From Bufo bufo (Eukaryota; Chordata; Amphibia; Anura; Bufonidae), in the NCBI RefSeq assembly GCF_905171765.1, contig NC_053391.1:106242644-106306643 (forward strand): a stretch of DNA of 64,000 nucleotides, written 5' to 3'. Numbering within the stretch: position 1 is the stretch's first letter; every line of letters starts with the position of its first letter. Below are positions 27,001 through 38,104 of this stretch, piece after piece. Under the pieces are notes generated by a model. The model was not told where the DNA came from. It made no database searches and saw nothing but the letters and a program-made list of their open reading frames with translations. The translations under genes were made by a program, and so were the position numbers.

Positions 27001-30000
27001 TCTGCCTGGGTGCCTGGGCCTAAATGTGTGACAGTGGCCTGTTCCAGTGGTGGGTGACGTGAAGCCTGATTCTCTGCTATGACATTAAGACAGATTCTGT
27101 GCTGACATAAGGCCAGATTCTCTGTTACGGGACCTCTCTCCTCTGCCTGGGTGCCTGGGCCTAAATGTGTGACAGTGGCCTGTTCCAGTGGTGGGTGACG
27201 TGATGCCTGATTCTCTGCTATGACATGAAGACAGATTCTGTGCTGACATAAGGCCAGATTCTCTGTTACAGGACCTCTCTCCTCTGTCTGGGTGCCGGGG
27301 CCTAAATGTGTGACAGTGGCCTGTTCCAGTGGTGGGTGACGTGAAGCTTGATTCTCTGCTATGACATGAAGACTGATTCTGCGCTGACATAAGGCCAGAT
27401 TCTCTGTTACGGGACCTCTCTCCTCTGCCTGGGTGCCTGGGCCTAAATGTGTGACAGTGGCCTGTTCCAGTGGTGGGTGACGTGATGCCTGATTCTCTGC
27501 TATGACATGAAGACAGATTCTGCGCTGACATAAGGCCAGATTCTCTGTTACGGGACCTCTCCTCTGCCTGGGTGCCTGGGCCTAAATGTGTGACAGTGGC
27601 CTGTTCCAGTGGTGGGTGACATGATGCCTGATTCTCTGCTATGACATTAAGACAGATTCTGTGCTGACATAAGGCCAGATTCTCTGTTACAGGACCTCTC
27701 TCCTCTGTCTGGGTGCCGGGGCCTAAATGTGTGACAGTGGCCTGTTCCAGTGGTGGGTGACGTGAAGCTTGATTCTCTGCTATGACATGAAGACTGATTC
27801 TGCGCTGACATAAGGCCAGATTCTCTGTTACGGGACCTCTCTCCTCTGCCTGGGTGCCTGGGCCTAAATGTGTGACAGTGGCCTGTTCCAGTGGTGGGTG
27901 ACGTGATGCCTGATTCTCTGCTATGACATGAAGACAGATTCTGTGCTGACATAAGGCCAGATTCTCTGTTACGGGACCTCTCTCCTCTGCCTGATACCTG
28001 GGCCTAAATGTGTGACAGTGGCCTGTTCCAGTGGTGGCTGACGTGAAGCCTGATTCTCTGCTATGACATGAAGACAGATTCTGCGCTGACATAAGGCCAG
28101 ATTCTCTGTTACGGGACCGCTCTCCTCTGTCTGGGTGCCGGGGCCTAAATGTGTGACAGTGGCCTGTTCCAGTGGTGGGTGACGTGAAGCCTGATTCTCT
28201 GCTATGACAGGAATACAGATTCTGCGCTGACATAAGGCCAGATTCTCTGTTACGGGACCTCTCTCCTCTGCCTGGGTGCCTGGGCCTAAATGTGTGACAG
28301 TGGCCTGTTCCAGTGGTGGGTGACGTGAAGCCTGATTCTCTGCTATGACATGAATACAGATTCTGCGCTGACATAAGGCCAGATTCTCTGTTACGGGACC
28401 TCTCTCCTCTGCCTGGGTGCCTGGGCCTAAATGTGTGACAGTGGCCTGTTCCAGTGGTGGGTGACGTGAAGCCTGATTCTCTGCTATGACATTAAAACAG
28501 ATTCTGTGCTGACATAAGGCCAGATTCTCTGTTACGGGACCTCTCTCCTCTGCCTGGGTGCCTGGGCCTAAATGTGTGACAGTGGCCTGTTCCAGTGGTG
28601 GGTGACGTGATGCCTGATTCTCTGCTATGACATGAAGACAGATTCTGTGCTGACATAAGGCCAGATTCTCTGTTACAGGACCTCTCTCCTCTGTCTGGGT
28701 GCCGGGGCCTAAATGTGTGACAGTGGCCTGTTCCGGTGGTGGGTGACGTGAAACTTGATTCTCTGGTATGACATGAAGACTGATTCTGCGCTGACATAAG
28801 GCCAGATTCTCTGTTACGGGACCTCTCTCCTCTGCCTGGGTGCCTGGGCCTAAATGTGTGACAGTGGCCTGTTCCAGTGGTGGGTGACGTGAAGCCTGAT
28901 TCTCTGCTATGACATTAAGACAGATTCTGTGCTGACATAAGGCCAGATTCTCTGTTACGGGACCTCTCTCCTCTGCCTGGGTGCCTGGGCCTAAATGTGT
29001 GACAGTGGCCTGTTCCAGTGGTGGGTGACGTGATGCCTGATTCTCTGCTATGACATGAAGACAGATTCTGTGCTGACATAAGGCCAGATTCTCTGTTACA
29101 GGACCTCTCTCCTCTGTCTGGGTGCCGGGGCCTAAATGTGTGACAGTGGCCTGTTCCAGTGGTGGGTGACGTGAAGCTTGATTCTCTGCTATGACATGAA
29201 GACTGATTCTGCGCTGACATAAGGCCAGATTCTCTGTTACGGGACCTCTCTCCTCTGCCTGGGTGCCTGGGCCTAAATGTGTGACAGTGGCCTGTTCCAG
29301 TGGTGGGTGACGTGATGCCTGATTCTCTGCTATGACATGAAGACAGATTCTGCGCTGACATAAGGCCAGATTCTCTGTTACGGGACCTCTCTCCTCTGCC
29401 TGGGTGCCTGGGTCTAAATGTGTGACAGTGGCCTGTTCCAGTGGTGGGTGACGTGATGCCTGATTCTCTGCTATGACATGAAGACAGATTCTGTGCTGAC
29501 ATAAGGCCAGATTCTCTGTTACGGGACCGCTCTCCTCTGTCTGGGTGCCGGGGCCTAAATGTGTGACAGTGGCCTGTTCCAGTGGTGGGTGACGTGAAGC
29601 TTGATTCTCTGCTATGACATGAAGACTGATTCTGCGCTGACATAAGGCCAGATTCTCTGTTACGGGACCTCTCTCCTCTGCCTGGGTGCCTGGGCCTAAA
29701 TGTGTGACAGTGGCCTGTTCCAGTGGTGGGTGACGTGAAGCCTGATTCTCTGCTATGACATTAAGACAGATTCTGTGCTGACATAAGGCCAGATTCTCTG
29801 TTACGGGACCTCTCTCCTCTGCCTGGGTGCCTGGGCCTAAATGTGTGACAGTGGCCTGTTGCAGTGGTGGGTGACGTGATGCCTGATTCTCTGCTATGAC
29901 ATGAAGACAGATTCTGTGCTGACATAAGGCCAGATTCTCTGTTACAGGACCTCTCTCCTCTGTCTGGGTGCCGGGGCCTAAATGTGTGACAGTGGCCTGT

Positions 30001-33000
30001 TCCGGTGGTGGGTGACGTGAAACTTGATTCTCTGGTATGACATGAAGACTGATTCTGCGCTGACATAAGGCCAGATTCTCTGTTACGGGACCTCTCTCCT
30101 CTGCCTGGGTGCCTGGGCCTAAATGTGTGACAGTGGCCTGTTCCAGTGGTGGGTGACGTGAAGCCTGATTCTCTGCTATGACATTAAGACAGATTCTGTG
30201 CTGACATAAGGCCAGATTCTCTGTTACGGGACCTCTCTCCTCTGCCTGGGTGCCTGGGCCTAAATGTGTGACAGTGGCCTGTTCCAGTGGTGGGTGACGT
30301 GATGCCTGATTCTCTGCTATGACATGAAGACAGATTCTGCGCTGACATAAGGCCAGATTCTCTGTTACGGGACCTCTCTCCTCTGCCTGGGTGCCTGGGC
30401 CTAAATGTGTGACAGTGGCCTGTTCCAGTGGTGGGTGACGTGATGCCTGATTCTCTGCTATGACATGAAGACAGATTCTGTGCTGACATAAGGCCAGATT
30501 CTCTGTTACGGGACCGCTCTCCTCTGTCTGGGTGCCGGGGCCTAAATGTGTGACAGTGGCCTGTTCCAGTGGTGGGTGACGTGAAGCTTGATTCTCTGCT
30601 ATGACATGAAGACTGATTCTGCGCTGACATAAGGCCAGATTCTCTGTTACGGGACCTCTCTCCTCTGCCTGGGTGCCTGGGCCTAAATGTGTGACAGTGG
30701 CCTGTTCCAGTGGTGGGTGACGTGATGCCTGATTCTCTGCTATGACATGAATACAGATTCTGTGCTGACATAAGGCCAGATTCTCTGTTACGGGACCTCT
30801 CTCCTCTGCCTGGGTGCCTGGGCTTAAATGTGTGACAGTGGCCTGTTCCAGTGGTGGGTGACGTGAAGCCTGATTCTCTGCTATGACATTAAGACAGATA
30901 CTGTGCTGACATAAGGCCAGATTCTATGTTACGGGACCGCTCTCCTTTGCCTGGGTGCCTGGGCCTAAATGTGTGACAGTGGCCTGTTCCAGTGGTGGGT
31001 GACGTGATGCCTGATTCTCTGCTATGACATGAAGACAGATTCTGTGCTGACATAAGGCCAGATTCTTTGTTACAGGACCTCTCTCCTCTGTCTGGGTGCC
31101 GGGGCCTAAATGTGTGACAGTGGCCTGTTCCAGTGGTGGGTGACGTGAAGCTTGATTCTCTGCTATGACATGAAGACTGATTCTGCGCTGACATAAGGCC
31201 AGATTCTCTGTTACGGGACCTCTCTCCTCTGCCTGTGTGCCTGGGCCTAAATGTGTGACAGTGGCCTGTTCCAGTGGTGGGTGACGTGATGCCTGATTCT
31301 CTGCTATGACATGAAGACAGATTCTGTGCTGACATAAGGCCAGATTCTCTGTTACAGGACCTCTCTCCTCTGTCTGGGTGCCGGGGCCTAAATGTGTGAC
31401 AGTGGCCTGTTCCAGTGGTGGGTGACGTGAAGCTTGATTCTCTGCTATGACATGAAGACAGATTCTGTGCTGACATAAGGCCAGATTCTCTGTTACGGGA
31501 CCTCTCTCCTCTGCCTGATACCTGGGCCTAAATGTGTGACAGTGGCCTGTTCCAGTGGTGGCTGACGTGAAGCCTGATTCTCTGCTATGACATGAAGACA
31601 GATTCTGCGCTGACATAAGGCCAGATTCTCTGTTACGGGACCGCTCTCCTCTGTCTGGGTGCCGGGGCCTAAATGTGTGACAGTGGCCTGTTCCAGTGGT
31701 GGGTGACGTGAAGCCTGATTCTCTGCTATGACATGAATACAGATTCTGCGCTGACATAAGGCCAGATTCTCTGTTACGGGACCTCTCTCCTCTGCCTGGG
31801 TGCCTGGGCCTAAATGTGTGACAGTGGCCTGTTCCAGTGGTGGGTGACATGAAGCCTGATTCTCTGCTATGACATGAATACAGATTCTGCGCTGACATAA
31901 GGCCAGATTCTCTGTTACGGGACCTCTCTCCTCTGCCTGGGTGCCTGGGCCTAAATGTGTGACAGTGGCCTGTTCCAGTGGTGGGTGACGTGAAGCCTGA
32001 TTCTCTGCTATGACATTAAGACAGATTCTGTGCTGACATAAGGCCAGATTCTCTGTTACGGGACCTCTCTCCTCTGCCTGGGTGCCTGGGCCTAAATGTG
32101 TGACAGTGGCCTGTTCCAGTGGTGGGTGACGTGATGCCTGATTCTCTGCTATGACATGAAGACAGATTCTGTGCTGACATAAGGCCAGATTCTCTGTTAC
32201 AGGACCTCTCTCCTCTGTCTGGGTGCCGGGGCCTAAATGTGTGACAGTGGCCTGTTCCAGTGGTGGGTGACGTGAAGCTTGATTCTCTGCTATGACATGA
32301 AGACTGATTCTGCGCTGACATAAGGCCAGATTCTCTGTTACGGGACCTCTCTCCTCTGCCTGGGTGCCTGGGCCTAAATGTGTGACAGTGGCCTGTTCCA
32401 GTGGTGGGTGACGTGATGCCTGATTCTCTGCTATGACATGAAGACAGATTCTGCGCTGACATAAGGCCAGATTCTCTGTTACGGGACCTCTCCTCTGCCT
32501 GGGTGCCTGGGCCTAAATGTGTGACAGTGGCCTGTTCCAGTGGTGGGTGACATGATGCCTGATTCTCTGCTATGACATGAAGACAGATTCTGTGCTGACA
32601 TAAGGCCAGATTCTCTGTTACAGGACCTCTCTCCTCTGTCTGGGTGCCGGGGCCTAAATGTGTGACAGTGGCCTGTTCCAGTGGTGGGTGACGTGAAGCT
32701 TGATTCTCTGCTATGACATGAAGACTGATTCTGCGCTGACATAAGGCCAGATTCTCTGTTACGGGACCTCTCTCCTCTGCCTGGGTGCCTGGGCCTAAAT
32801 GTGTGACAGTGGCCTGTTCCAGTGGTGGGTGACGTGATGCCTGATTCTCTGCTATGACATGAAGACAGATTCTGCGCTGACATAAGGCCAGATTCTCTGT
32901 TACGGGACCTCTCTCCTCTGCCTGGGTGCCTGGGCCTAAATGTGTGACAGTGGCCTGTTCCAGTGGTAGGTGACGTGAAGCCTGATTCTGTGCTATGACA

Positions 33001-34839
33001 TTAAGACAGATTCTGTGCTGACATAAGGCCAGATTCTCTGTTACGGGACCTCTCTCCTCTGCCTGGGTGCCTGGGCCTAAATGTGTGACAGTGGCCTGTT
33101 CCAGTGGTGGGTGACGTGATGCCTGATTCTCTGCTATGTCATGAAGACAGATTCTGTGCTGACATAAGGCCAGATTCTCTGTTACAGGACCTCTCTCCTC
33201 TGTCTGGGTGCCGGGGCCTAAATGTGTGACAGTGGCCTGTTCCAGTGGTGGGTGACGTGAAGCTTGATTCTCTGCTATGACATGAAGACAGATTCTGCGC
33301 TGACATAAGGCCAGATTCTCTGTTACGGGACCGCTCTCCTCTGTCTGGGTGCCGGGGCCTAAATGTGTGACAGTGGCCTGTTCCAGTGGTGGGTGACGTG
33401 AAGCCTGATTCTCTGCTATGACATTAAGACAGATTCTGCGCTGACATAAGGCCAGATTCTCTGTTACGGGACCTCTCTCCTCTGCCTGGGTGCCTGGGCC
33501 TAAATGTGTGACAGTGGCCTGTTCCAGTGGTGGCTGATGTGAAGCCTGATTCTCTGCTATGACACGAAGACAGATTCTGCGCTGACATAAGGCCAGATTC
33601 TCTGTTATGGGACCGCTCTCCTCTGTCTGGGTGCCGGGGCCTAAATGTGTGACAGTGGCCTGTTCCAGTGGTGGGTGACATGAAGCCTGATTCTCTGCTA
33701 TGACATGAATACAGATTCTGCGCTGACATAAGGCCAGATTCTCTGTTACGGACCTCTCTCCTCTGCCTGGGTGCCTGGGCCTAAATGTGTGACAGTGGCC
33801 TGTTCCAGTGGTGGGTGACGTGAAGCTTGATTCTCTGCTATGACATGAAGACTGATTCTGCGCTGACATAAGGCCAGATTCTCTGTTACGGGACCTCTCT
33901 CCTCTGCCTGGGTGCCTGGGCCTAAATGTGTGACAGTGGCCTGTTCCAGTGGTGGGTGACGTGATGCCTGATTCTCTGCTATGACATGAAGACAGATTCT
34001 GCACTGACATAAGGCCAGATTCTCTGTTACGGGACCTCTCTCCTCTGCCTGGGTGCCTGGGCCTAAATGTGTGACAGTGGCCTGTTCCAGTGGTGGGTGA
34101 CGTGAAGCCTGATTCTCTGCTATGACATTAAGACAGATTCTGTGCTGACATAAGGCCAGATTCTCTGTTACGGGACCTCTCTCCTCTGCCTGGGTGCCTG
34201 GGCCTAAATGTGTGACAGTGGCCTGTTCCAGTGGTGGGTGACGTGATGCCTGATTCTCTGCTATGACATGAAGACAGATTATGTGCTGACATAAGGCCAG
34301 ATTCTCTGTTACAGGACCTCTCTCCTCTGTCTGGGTGCCGGGGCCTAAATGTGTGACAGTGGCCTGTTCCAGTGGTGGGTGACGTGAAGCTTGATTCTCT
34401 GCTATGACATGAAGACAGATTCTGCGCTGACATTAGGCCAGATTCTCTGTTACGGGACCGCTCTCCTCTGTCTGGGTGCCGGGGCCTAAATGTGTGACAG
34501 TGGCCTGTTCCAGTGGTGGGTGAGGTGAAGCCTGATTCTCTGCTATGACATGAATACAGATTCTGCGCTGACATAAGGCCAGATTCTCTGTTACGGGACC
34601 TCTCTCCTCTGCCTGGGTGCCTGGGCCTAAATGTGTGACAGTGGCCTGTTCCAGTGGTGGGTGACGTGAAGCCTGATTCTCTGCTATGACATGAAGACAG
34701 ATTCTGCGCTGACATAAGGCCAGATTCTCTGTTACGGGACCTCTCTCCTCTGTCTGGGTGCCGGGGCCTAAATGTGTGACAGTGGCCTGTTCCAGTGGTG
34801 GGTGACGTGAAGCCTGATTCTCTGCTATGACATGAAGAC

Positions 34840-34985
34840 TGATTCTGCGCTGACATGAAGCCAGATTCTCTGCTATGGCATGAAGAGACTGATTCTCTGC
34901 TGACATGAAGCCAGATTCTTTGCTATGGCATGAAGAGACTGATTCTCTGCTGACGTGAAGCCAGATTCTCTGCTATGGGACCTCT
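34840..34985. repeat. Array edge made only of 23/27-bp sub-repeats
   Basis: After the last full unit the 141-bp pattern stops. The sequence alternates a 23-bp form (CTGATTCTCTGCTGACATG...) and a 27-bp form (CAGATTCTCTGCTATGGCATG...) about three times, ending in GGGACCTCTGTCC at 34,978-34,990. These are the same sub-repeats found inside each 141-bp unit without its pyrimidine-rich half. They probably represent the ancestral short repeat. Confidence 0.85.
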
Positions 34986-35285
34986 GTCCAATTGATATTG
35001 GTTCATTTTTATTTTTTTAATTTTAATTTTAATTCATTTCCCTATCCACATTTGTTTGCAGGGGATTTACCTACATGTTGCTGCCTTTTGCAGCCCTCTA
35101 GCTCTTTCCTGGGCTGTTTTACAGCCTTTTTAGTGCCCAAAAGTTCGGGTCCCCATTGACTTCAATGGGGTTCGGGTTCGGGACGAAGTTCGGGTCGGTT
35201 TCGGATCCCGAACCCGAACATTTCCGGGAAGTTCGGCCGAACTTCTCGAACCCAAACATCCAGGTGTTCGCTCAACTCTATCTGC
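34986..35285. mobile_element. Terminal part of a dispersed frog repeat abutting the satellite
   Basis: An AT-rich stretch is followed by a GTTCGGG-rich hairpin region: CCCCATTGACTTCAATGGGG (35,152-35,171) is a 20-bp near-perfect palindrome, and GTTCGGGTTCGGGA pairs with TCCCGAACCCGAAC (35,203-35,216). It ends in GTTCGCTCAACTCTA, whose reverse complement TAGAGTTGAGCGAAC resembles the start of the repeat at 49,096. I read this as one end of a non-coding mobile element whose interior is the satellite. That is inference; no transposase is present. Confidence 0.5.
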
Positions 35286-35323
35286 TACTAGTTTCGATGC
35301 TGTAGGACGTCTTCTTAGTATAA

Positions 35324-35396
35324 GGATCTCATCCACTCCTGCTATATGCGTTTCGAGGTTGCGTGCCTCTTCCTCAGTAGCTGGTTTTTGAGATCC
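35324..35396 (-). ncRNA. Hammerhead-ribozyme-like motif, probable retroelement remnant
   Basis: On the minus strand the core CTGAGGA (35,371-35,377) fits CUGANGA and GAAA (35,351-35,354) is the second core box. Between them GAGG pairs with CCTC (stem II, 7-nt loop). GCTA (35,378-35,381) pairs with TAGC (35,341-35,344) as inner stem I. An outer 8-bp stem GGATCTCA/TGAGATCC (35,389-35,396 with 35,324-35,331) closes the fold. Stem III would be minimal (ACGCAT, one A-U pair plus a C-A mismatch). Predicted cleavage lies between 35,345 and 35,344. One unpaired A between core and stem II, and the weak stem III, argue for reduced or lost activity. Penelope-like elements are known to carry minimal type I hammerheads of this shape. 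Confidence 0.5.
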
Positions 35397-36149
35397 TACA
35401 TTGCTTCCTTATATACCCATATGGGTTACGCCCTTTAGTCTAATTGAAGCTCCTTATAAAATCTGGTCAGGACCTCATAAAGTATGGAATATACATCCTC
35501 CTTTGACCATAAATATCGTATCCTCTAAAAATCTTCTTATACAATGTTCGTACGATTTTAAATCTCATGTGATTAAAAATTGTGGGACGCCACCACAGTC
35601 AGATATAGAAAAAATTGAGCAACAAGCAGTAAGTAAAACCACCAAACTGCATACAATACCCCTGACCAGAATTATTACCCAAATAATATGCTAGCCAACT
35701 GAGACTTTTTAGTGACTTGCCTATTTAAAACTATTGAAGGACACTAGTAACAAGTGCACCTTTTCAATTGCATCTTATAAAACAACGTGGAATTTTTAGA
35801 GGAATTTTAGAGGGATTTTATGGAATAATTCATGATACTCTAACCCACTAACAACCAACCCTTGGTTAATTCTCAAGGACTACATGTATTAACTTTTATC
35901 TAACCTCCAGGAATTTTTAGGGATTGTTTACATTGTCTTATATAATGATTAGGGAATAATTATATTTTATATAATATACTATGGTGTTTTATTGATTGCT
36001 ATATAATTGATTGCTATGTTGTGATTTGATTGTCTCGTATATAACTTGGTGGATTATTGATCGATTTTTAAACCAATAAATATGTTGTACCCCATATGTA
36101 GTACCAGATATTGAGTGCCCACTATACAATACAACCTTGCTATCTCTAA
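35397..36149. other. No gene recognised, AT-rich
   Basis: About 750 bp with short plus-strand open frames but no recognisable domain, codon pattern or splice structure. The part nearest 35.4 kb may be the body of the retroelement that supplied the hammerhead-like motif. Confidence 0.5.
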
Positions 36150-36530
36150 TAACTATGTAGAAATATATCAGGGGTCAGTACAGAGATCTCTCCCATCATC
36201 TATTTATCCCCAGGACTGTGACGAGGGGACATCTTCTGCATCTGGAGGAAAGAAGGTTTGTACACAAACATAGAAGAGTTTACGGTAAGAGCAGTGAGAC
36301 TATGGAACTGTCTGCCTGAGGAGGTGGTGATGGTGAGTTCACTAAAAGAGTTCAAAAGGGGCCTGGATGTATTTCTGGAGTGTTATAATATTACAGACTA
36401 TAGCTACTAGAGGGGGGGGGGGGGGGCGTTGATCCAGGGAGTTATTCTCATTAGAGTCGGGGAGGTTTTGTTCCCCTAAAGTGAGGAAAATTGGCTTCTA
36501 GCATAGCCAGGTACTAATAGATTTTCAGTC
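36150..36530 (+). pseudogene. CR1/L2-type LINE, 3' end fragment
   Basis: Plus-strand translation, after a frameshift around 36,275-36,290, reads RAVRLWNCLPEEVV and KEFKRGLDVFLE before a stop at about 36,408. This is the C-terminal end of a CR1/L2-type reverse-transcriptase polyprotein, which commonly closes with a 'LWN.LP..V' segment and a 'FK..L' helix. A short 3' untranslated remnant follows, interrupted by a run of 15 G. The upstream part encodes the preceding region in another frame with stops, so the copy is dead and 5'-truncated. Confidence 0.7.
36412..36426. repeat. G15 homopolymer
   Basis: Fifteen consecutive G follow the LINE stop codon. The length could be misassembled; it can also form a G-quadruplex. 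Confidence 0.9.
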
Positions 36531-37386
36531 TCAGGAATGGCATTTACTGGTTGAGGCTTCTCTTTTGGGCATACTTAGCAGGATTTCACACATGTAGGTC
36601 TTGCTTTTAGCTCTGTACAACTCGGATTCTCACTAGCCAGGGAGTGGGACCAGACCATCACCCTAGAAACTAGGCTAACGCTGCCAATGTTGACTGTTTG
36701 TTGTCCATCAATCTGGGATACACAGTGCATAAAGTGTTTTTTAGCATTAAATCACAGCAAAAACAATTAACTATAAGCGTTGATCCGCTGGGTCACTGCA
36801 CTTGAAACTGTACTCTAATTTCACTGGGAGATATGTCTCTTCCTCCACCACGGTATATTTCTCAGCTATTATATTGAATGATCATGTGGCCTATAATCCA
36901 CATGCATCTGATCTTTTACTATACTGATCTGATAGCGATGCACCTGGTAGTGTATGAGTTAAATCGATTATCCCAAGCATAAAGGTGACCTGAACAGCAC
37001 TTACTTGTCTTAGGCAGTGATGTGGGAGGATGTGTGCAGTACTGTGGTATACAGAACGGCCATTAGATGCCTGGGTGAATGCAAGGTGATATAAAAAGCT
37101 CTACTGGAGCAGATCACTGATTTATTCTCTGTCCTGATTTCTTCCATTACAAGGACAATGTTTTATACTAATTGTCATCTAATGATTTAAAGTGTACCCT
37201 CAGCGGGATGAGGTTGACAAATTCCTGAAGTAAACACTCCCATCATCTCCCTGGCTGTCAGAAATAGGAGCGATCGAGTCAAAGCATATTCTCCTTGACC
37301 TTTGGGACTTCAAGACAACACTTCACAAAAGATTGCCACCAGCAGAGTCTGTCTCCTTTTATAATCTTTACAGTCGGAAACATTCA
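36531..37386. other. No gene recognised
   Basis: About 850 bp of mixed-composition sequence. I find no open frame of note, no recognised repeat family and no splice-flanked exon. Confidence 0.5.
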
Positions 37387-37387
37387 A

Positions 37388-37560
37388 TTTAAAGGGAATG
37401 TGTCAACTATAATATTTTTTTTTTCTGTGAGTTGAAACCAGAAAATGACACATTTTTTTAAATCTGTTTTTGTTTTCTGATTGTAGATTTTTTAATTTTT
37501 TTATTCTATTTCCTGAACAGGATTATGGGGTCGGCCATCTTGCCTGAGCTTTTCTTAACC
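37388..37560. mobile_element. Possible T2/Kolobok-like MITE end
   Basis: The sequence TTTAAAGGGAATGTGTCA at 37,388 has the TTAAAGGRR form of T2-family MITE ends described in Xenopus. A T-rich stretch follows. I could not place the opposite end, so this is tentative. Confidence 0.3.
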
Positions 37561-37654
37561 AGCCTTCATCAGAGTACTGGAGTGCCGAACCAGAGGGGAT
37601 AAAACAGCAGGAGAAGGAAGGAGGGTGCCGTGGCCCTGTCAATGCAGCACTAAA

Positions 37655-37990
37655 GAATAGGGCAACAGCCCTGTAGGAGTGGCGTACCCATTCACTTTAA
37701 GGGGGCTGCAAAAGATGCGGACAGCACACCATGTGCTATCTGTATCCGTATGTCTGTTCTGTTTTCCCCACAAAAAATAAACATGTCCATATTAGGGTAA
37801 GGATAGGAAGTTCTATTATGGGCTGGATGTTCCGTTCTGCAAAATGCAGAACGCACGTGACCGGTATCTGTGTTTTGTGGATCCCCAAATTGCAATCTGC
37901 AAAAACGCAGTGCGCTCATCCACTCGGCAGGACGAGTTTGTACGGTCCGTAGTTGTGAAAAAACACGCCCGTGTGCAGGCGGCCTAAATC
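37655..37990. mobile_element. Dispersed non-coding repeat ('gtccgcatccg' type)
   Basis: It contains the elements AAAGATGCGGACAGCACACC, ACATGTCCATATT, TGCAGAACGCACGTGACC and CCGTGTGCAGGCGGCCTA. The same style of sequence recurs at 48,785-49,060 and, shorter, at 41,040-41,135. No coding capacity is seen. It is probably a MITE; the superfamily is not determined. Confidence 0.5.
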
Positions 37991-38104
37991 TAATATTTCC
38001 ACTTCAAAGACTTAAATACTTTTTGCAGTTTACTTGAGTAAATTATTTTCAATACTACTATTGTTAAAAATTGGGATTATATGCTTGCATTTTTTATCTT
38101 GCAG

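Larger units (their letters stand above)
1..34985. repeat. 141-bp tandem satellite array, about 248 units, open at the left edge
   Basis: The motif GTGGTGGGTGACGTGA recurs every 141 bp (positions 1, 142, 283 and so on) to about 34.85 kb. Units differ by a few substitutions, by a GAAGC/GATGC/GAAGCTT switch after GACGT, and by a one-base-shorter form (CTGATACCTGGG for CTGGGTGCCTGGG). The first ~70 bp of each unit consist of three diverged ~23-25-bp sub-repeats of the type AGATTCTCTGCTATGACATG. The remaining ~70 bp (pyrimidine-rich, then GCCTGGGTGCCTGGGCC) are not obviously repeated. Since 141 is 3 x 47 and two minus-strand frames lack stops, reading frames up to 2,528 codons appear. I see no promoter, splice signal or known domain, so I do not call them genes. 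The array begins mid-unit at base 1, so its full length is unknown. A satellite or macrosatellite is certain; a centromeric role is not shown. Confidence 0.97.

Noticed and set aside
1..34985. CRISPR array or bacterial repeat region
   Set aside because: Repeats are directly abutting 141-bp units without unique spacers, and the rest of the window is vertebrate.
1..34985. CENP-B box in the satellite unit (ATTCTCTGTTACGGGA)
   Set aside because: It resembles the box loosely but is one base short between TTC and CGGG and lacks the essential TTCG, so there is no support for CENP-B binding.
1..34985. Hammerhead ribozyme within the satellite, as in newt satellite 2
   Set aside because: The unit has no GAAA box in either orientation near a CUGANGA core.
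35152..35216. tRNA-derived SINE with a B box (GGTTCGGGTTC)
   Set aside because: The phrase lies in a GTTCGGG-rich hairpin. No A box at the right distance and no cloverleaf could be drawn.
35401..35694. 97-codon plus-strand frame
   Set aside because: There is no recognisable domain and AT-rich composition. It lies beside a retroelement remnant and has no splice or promoter support.
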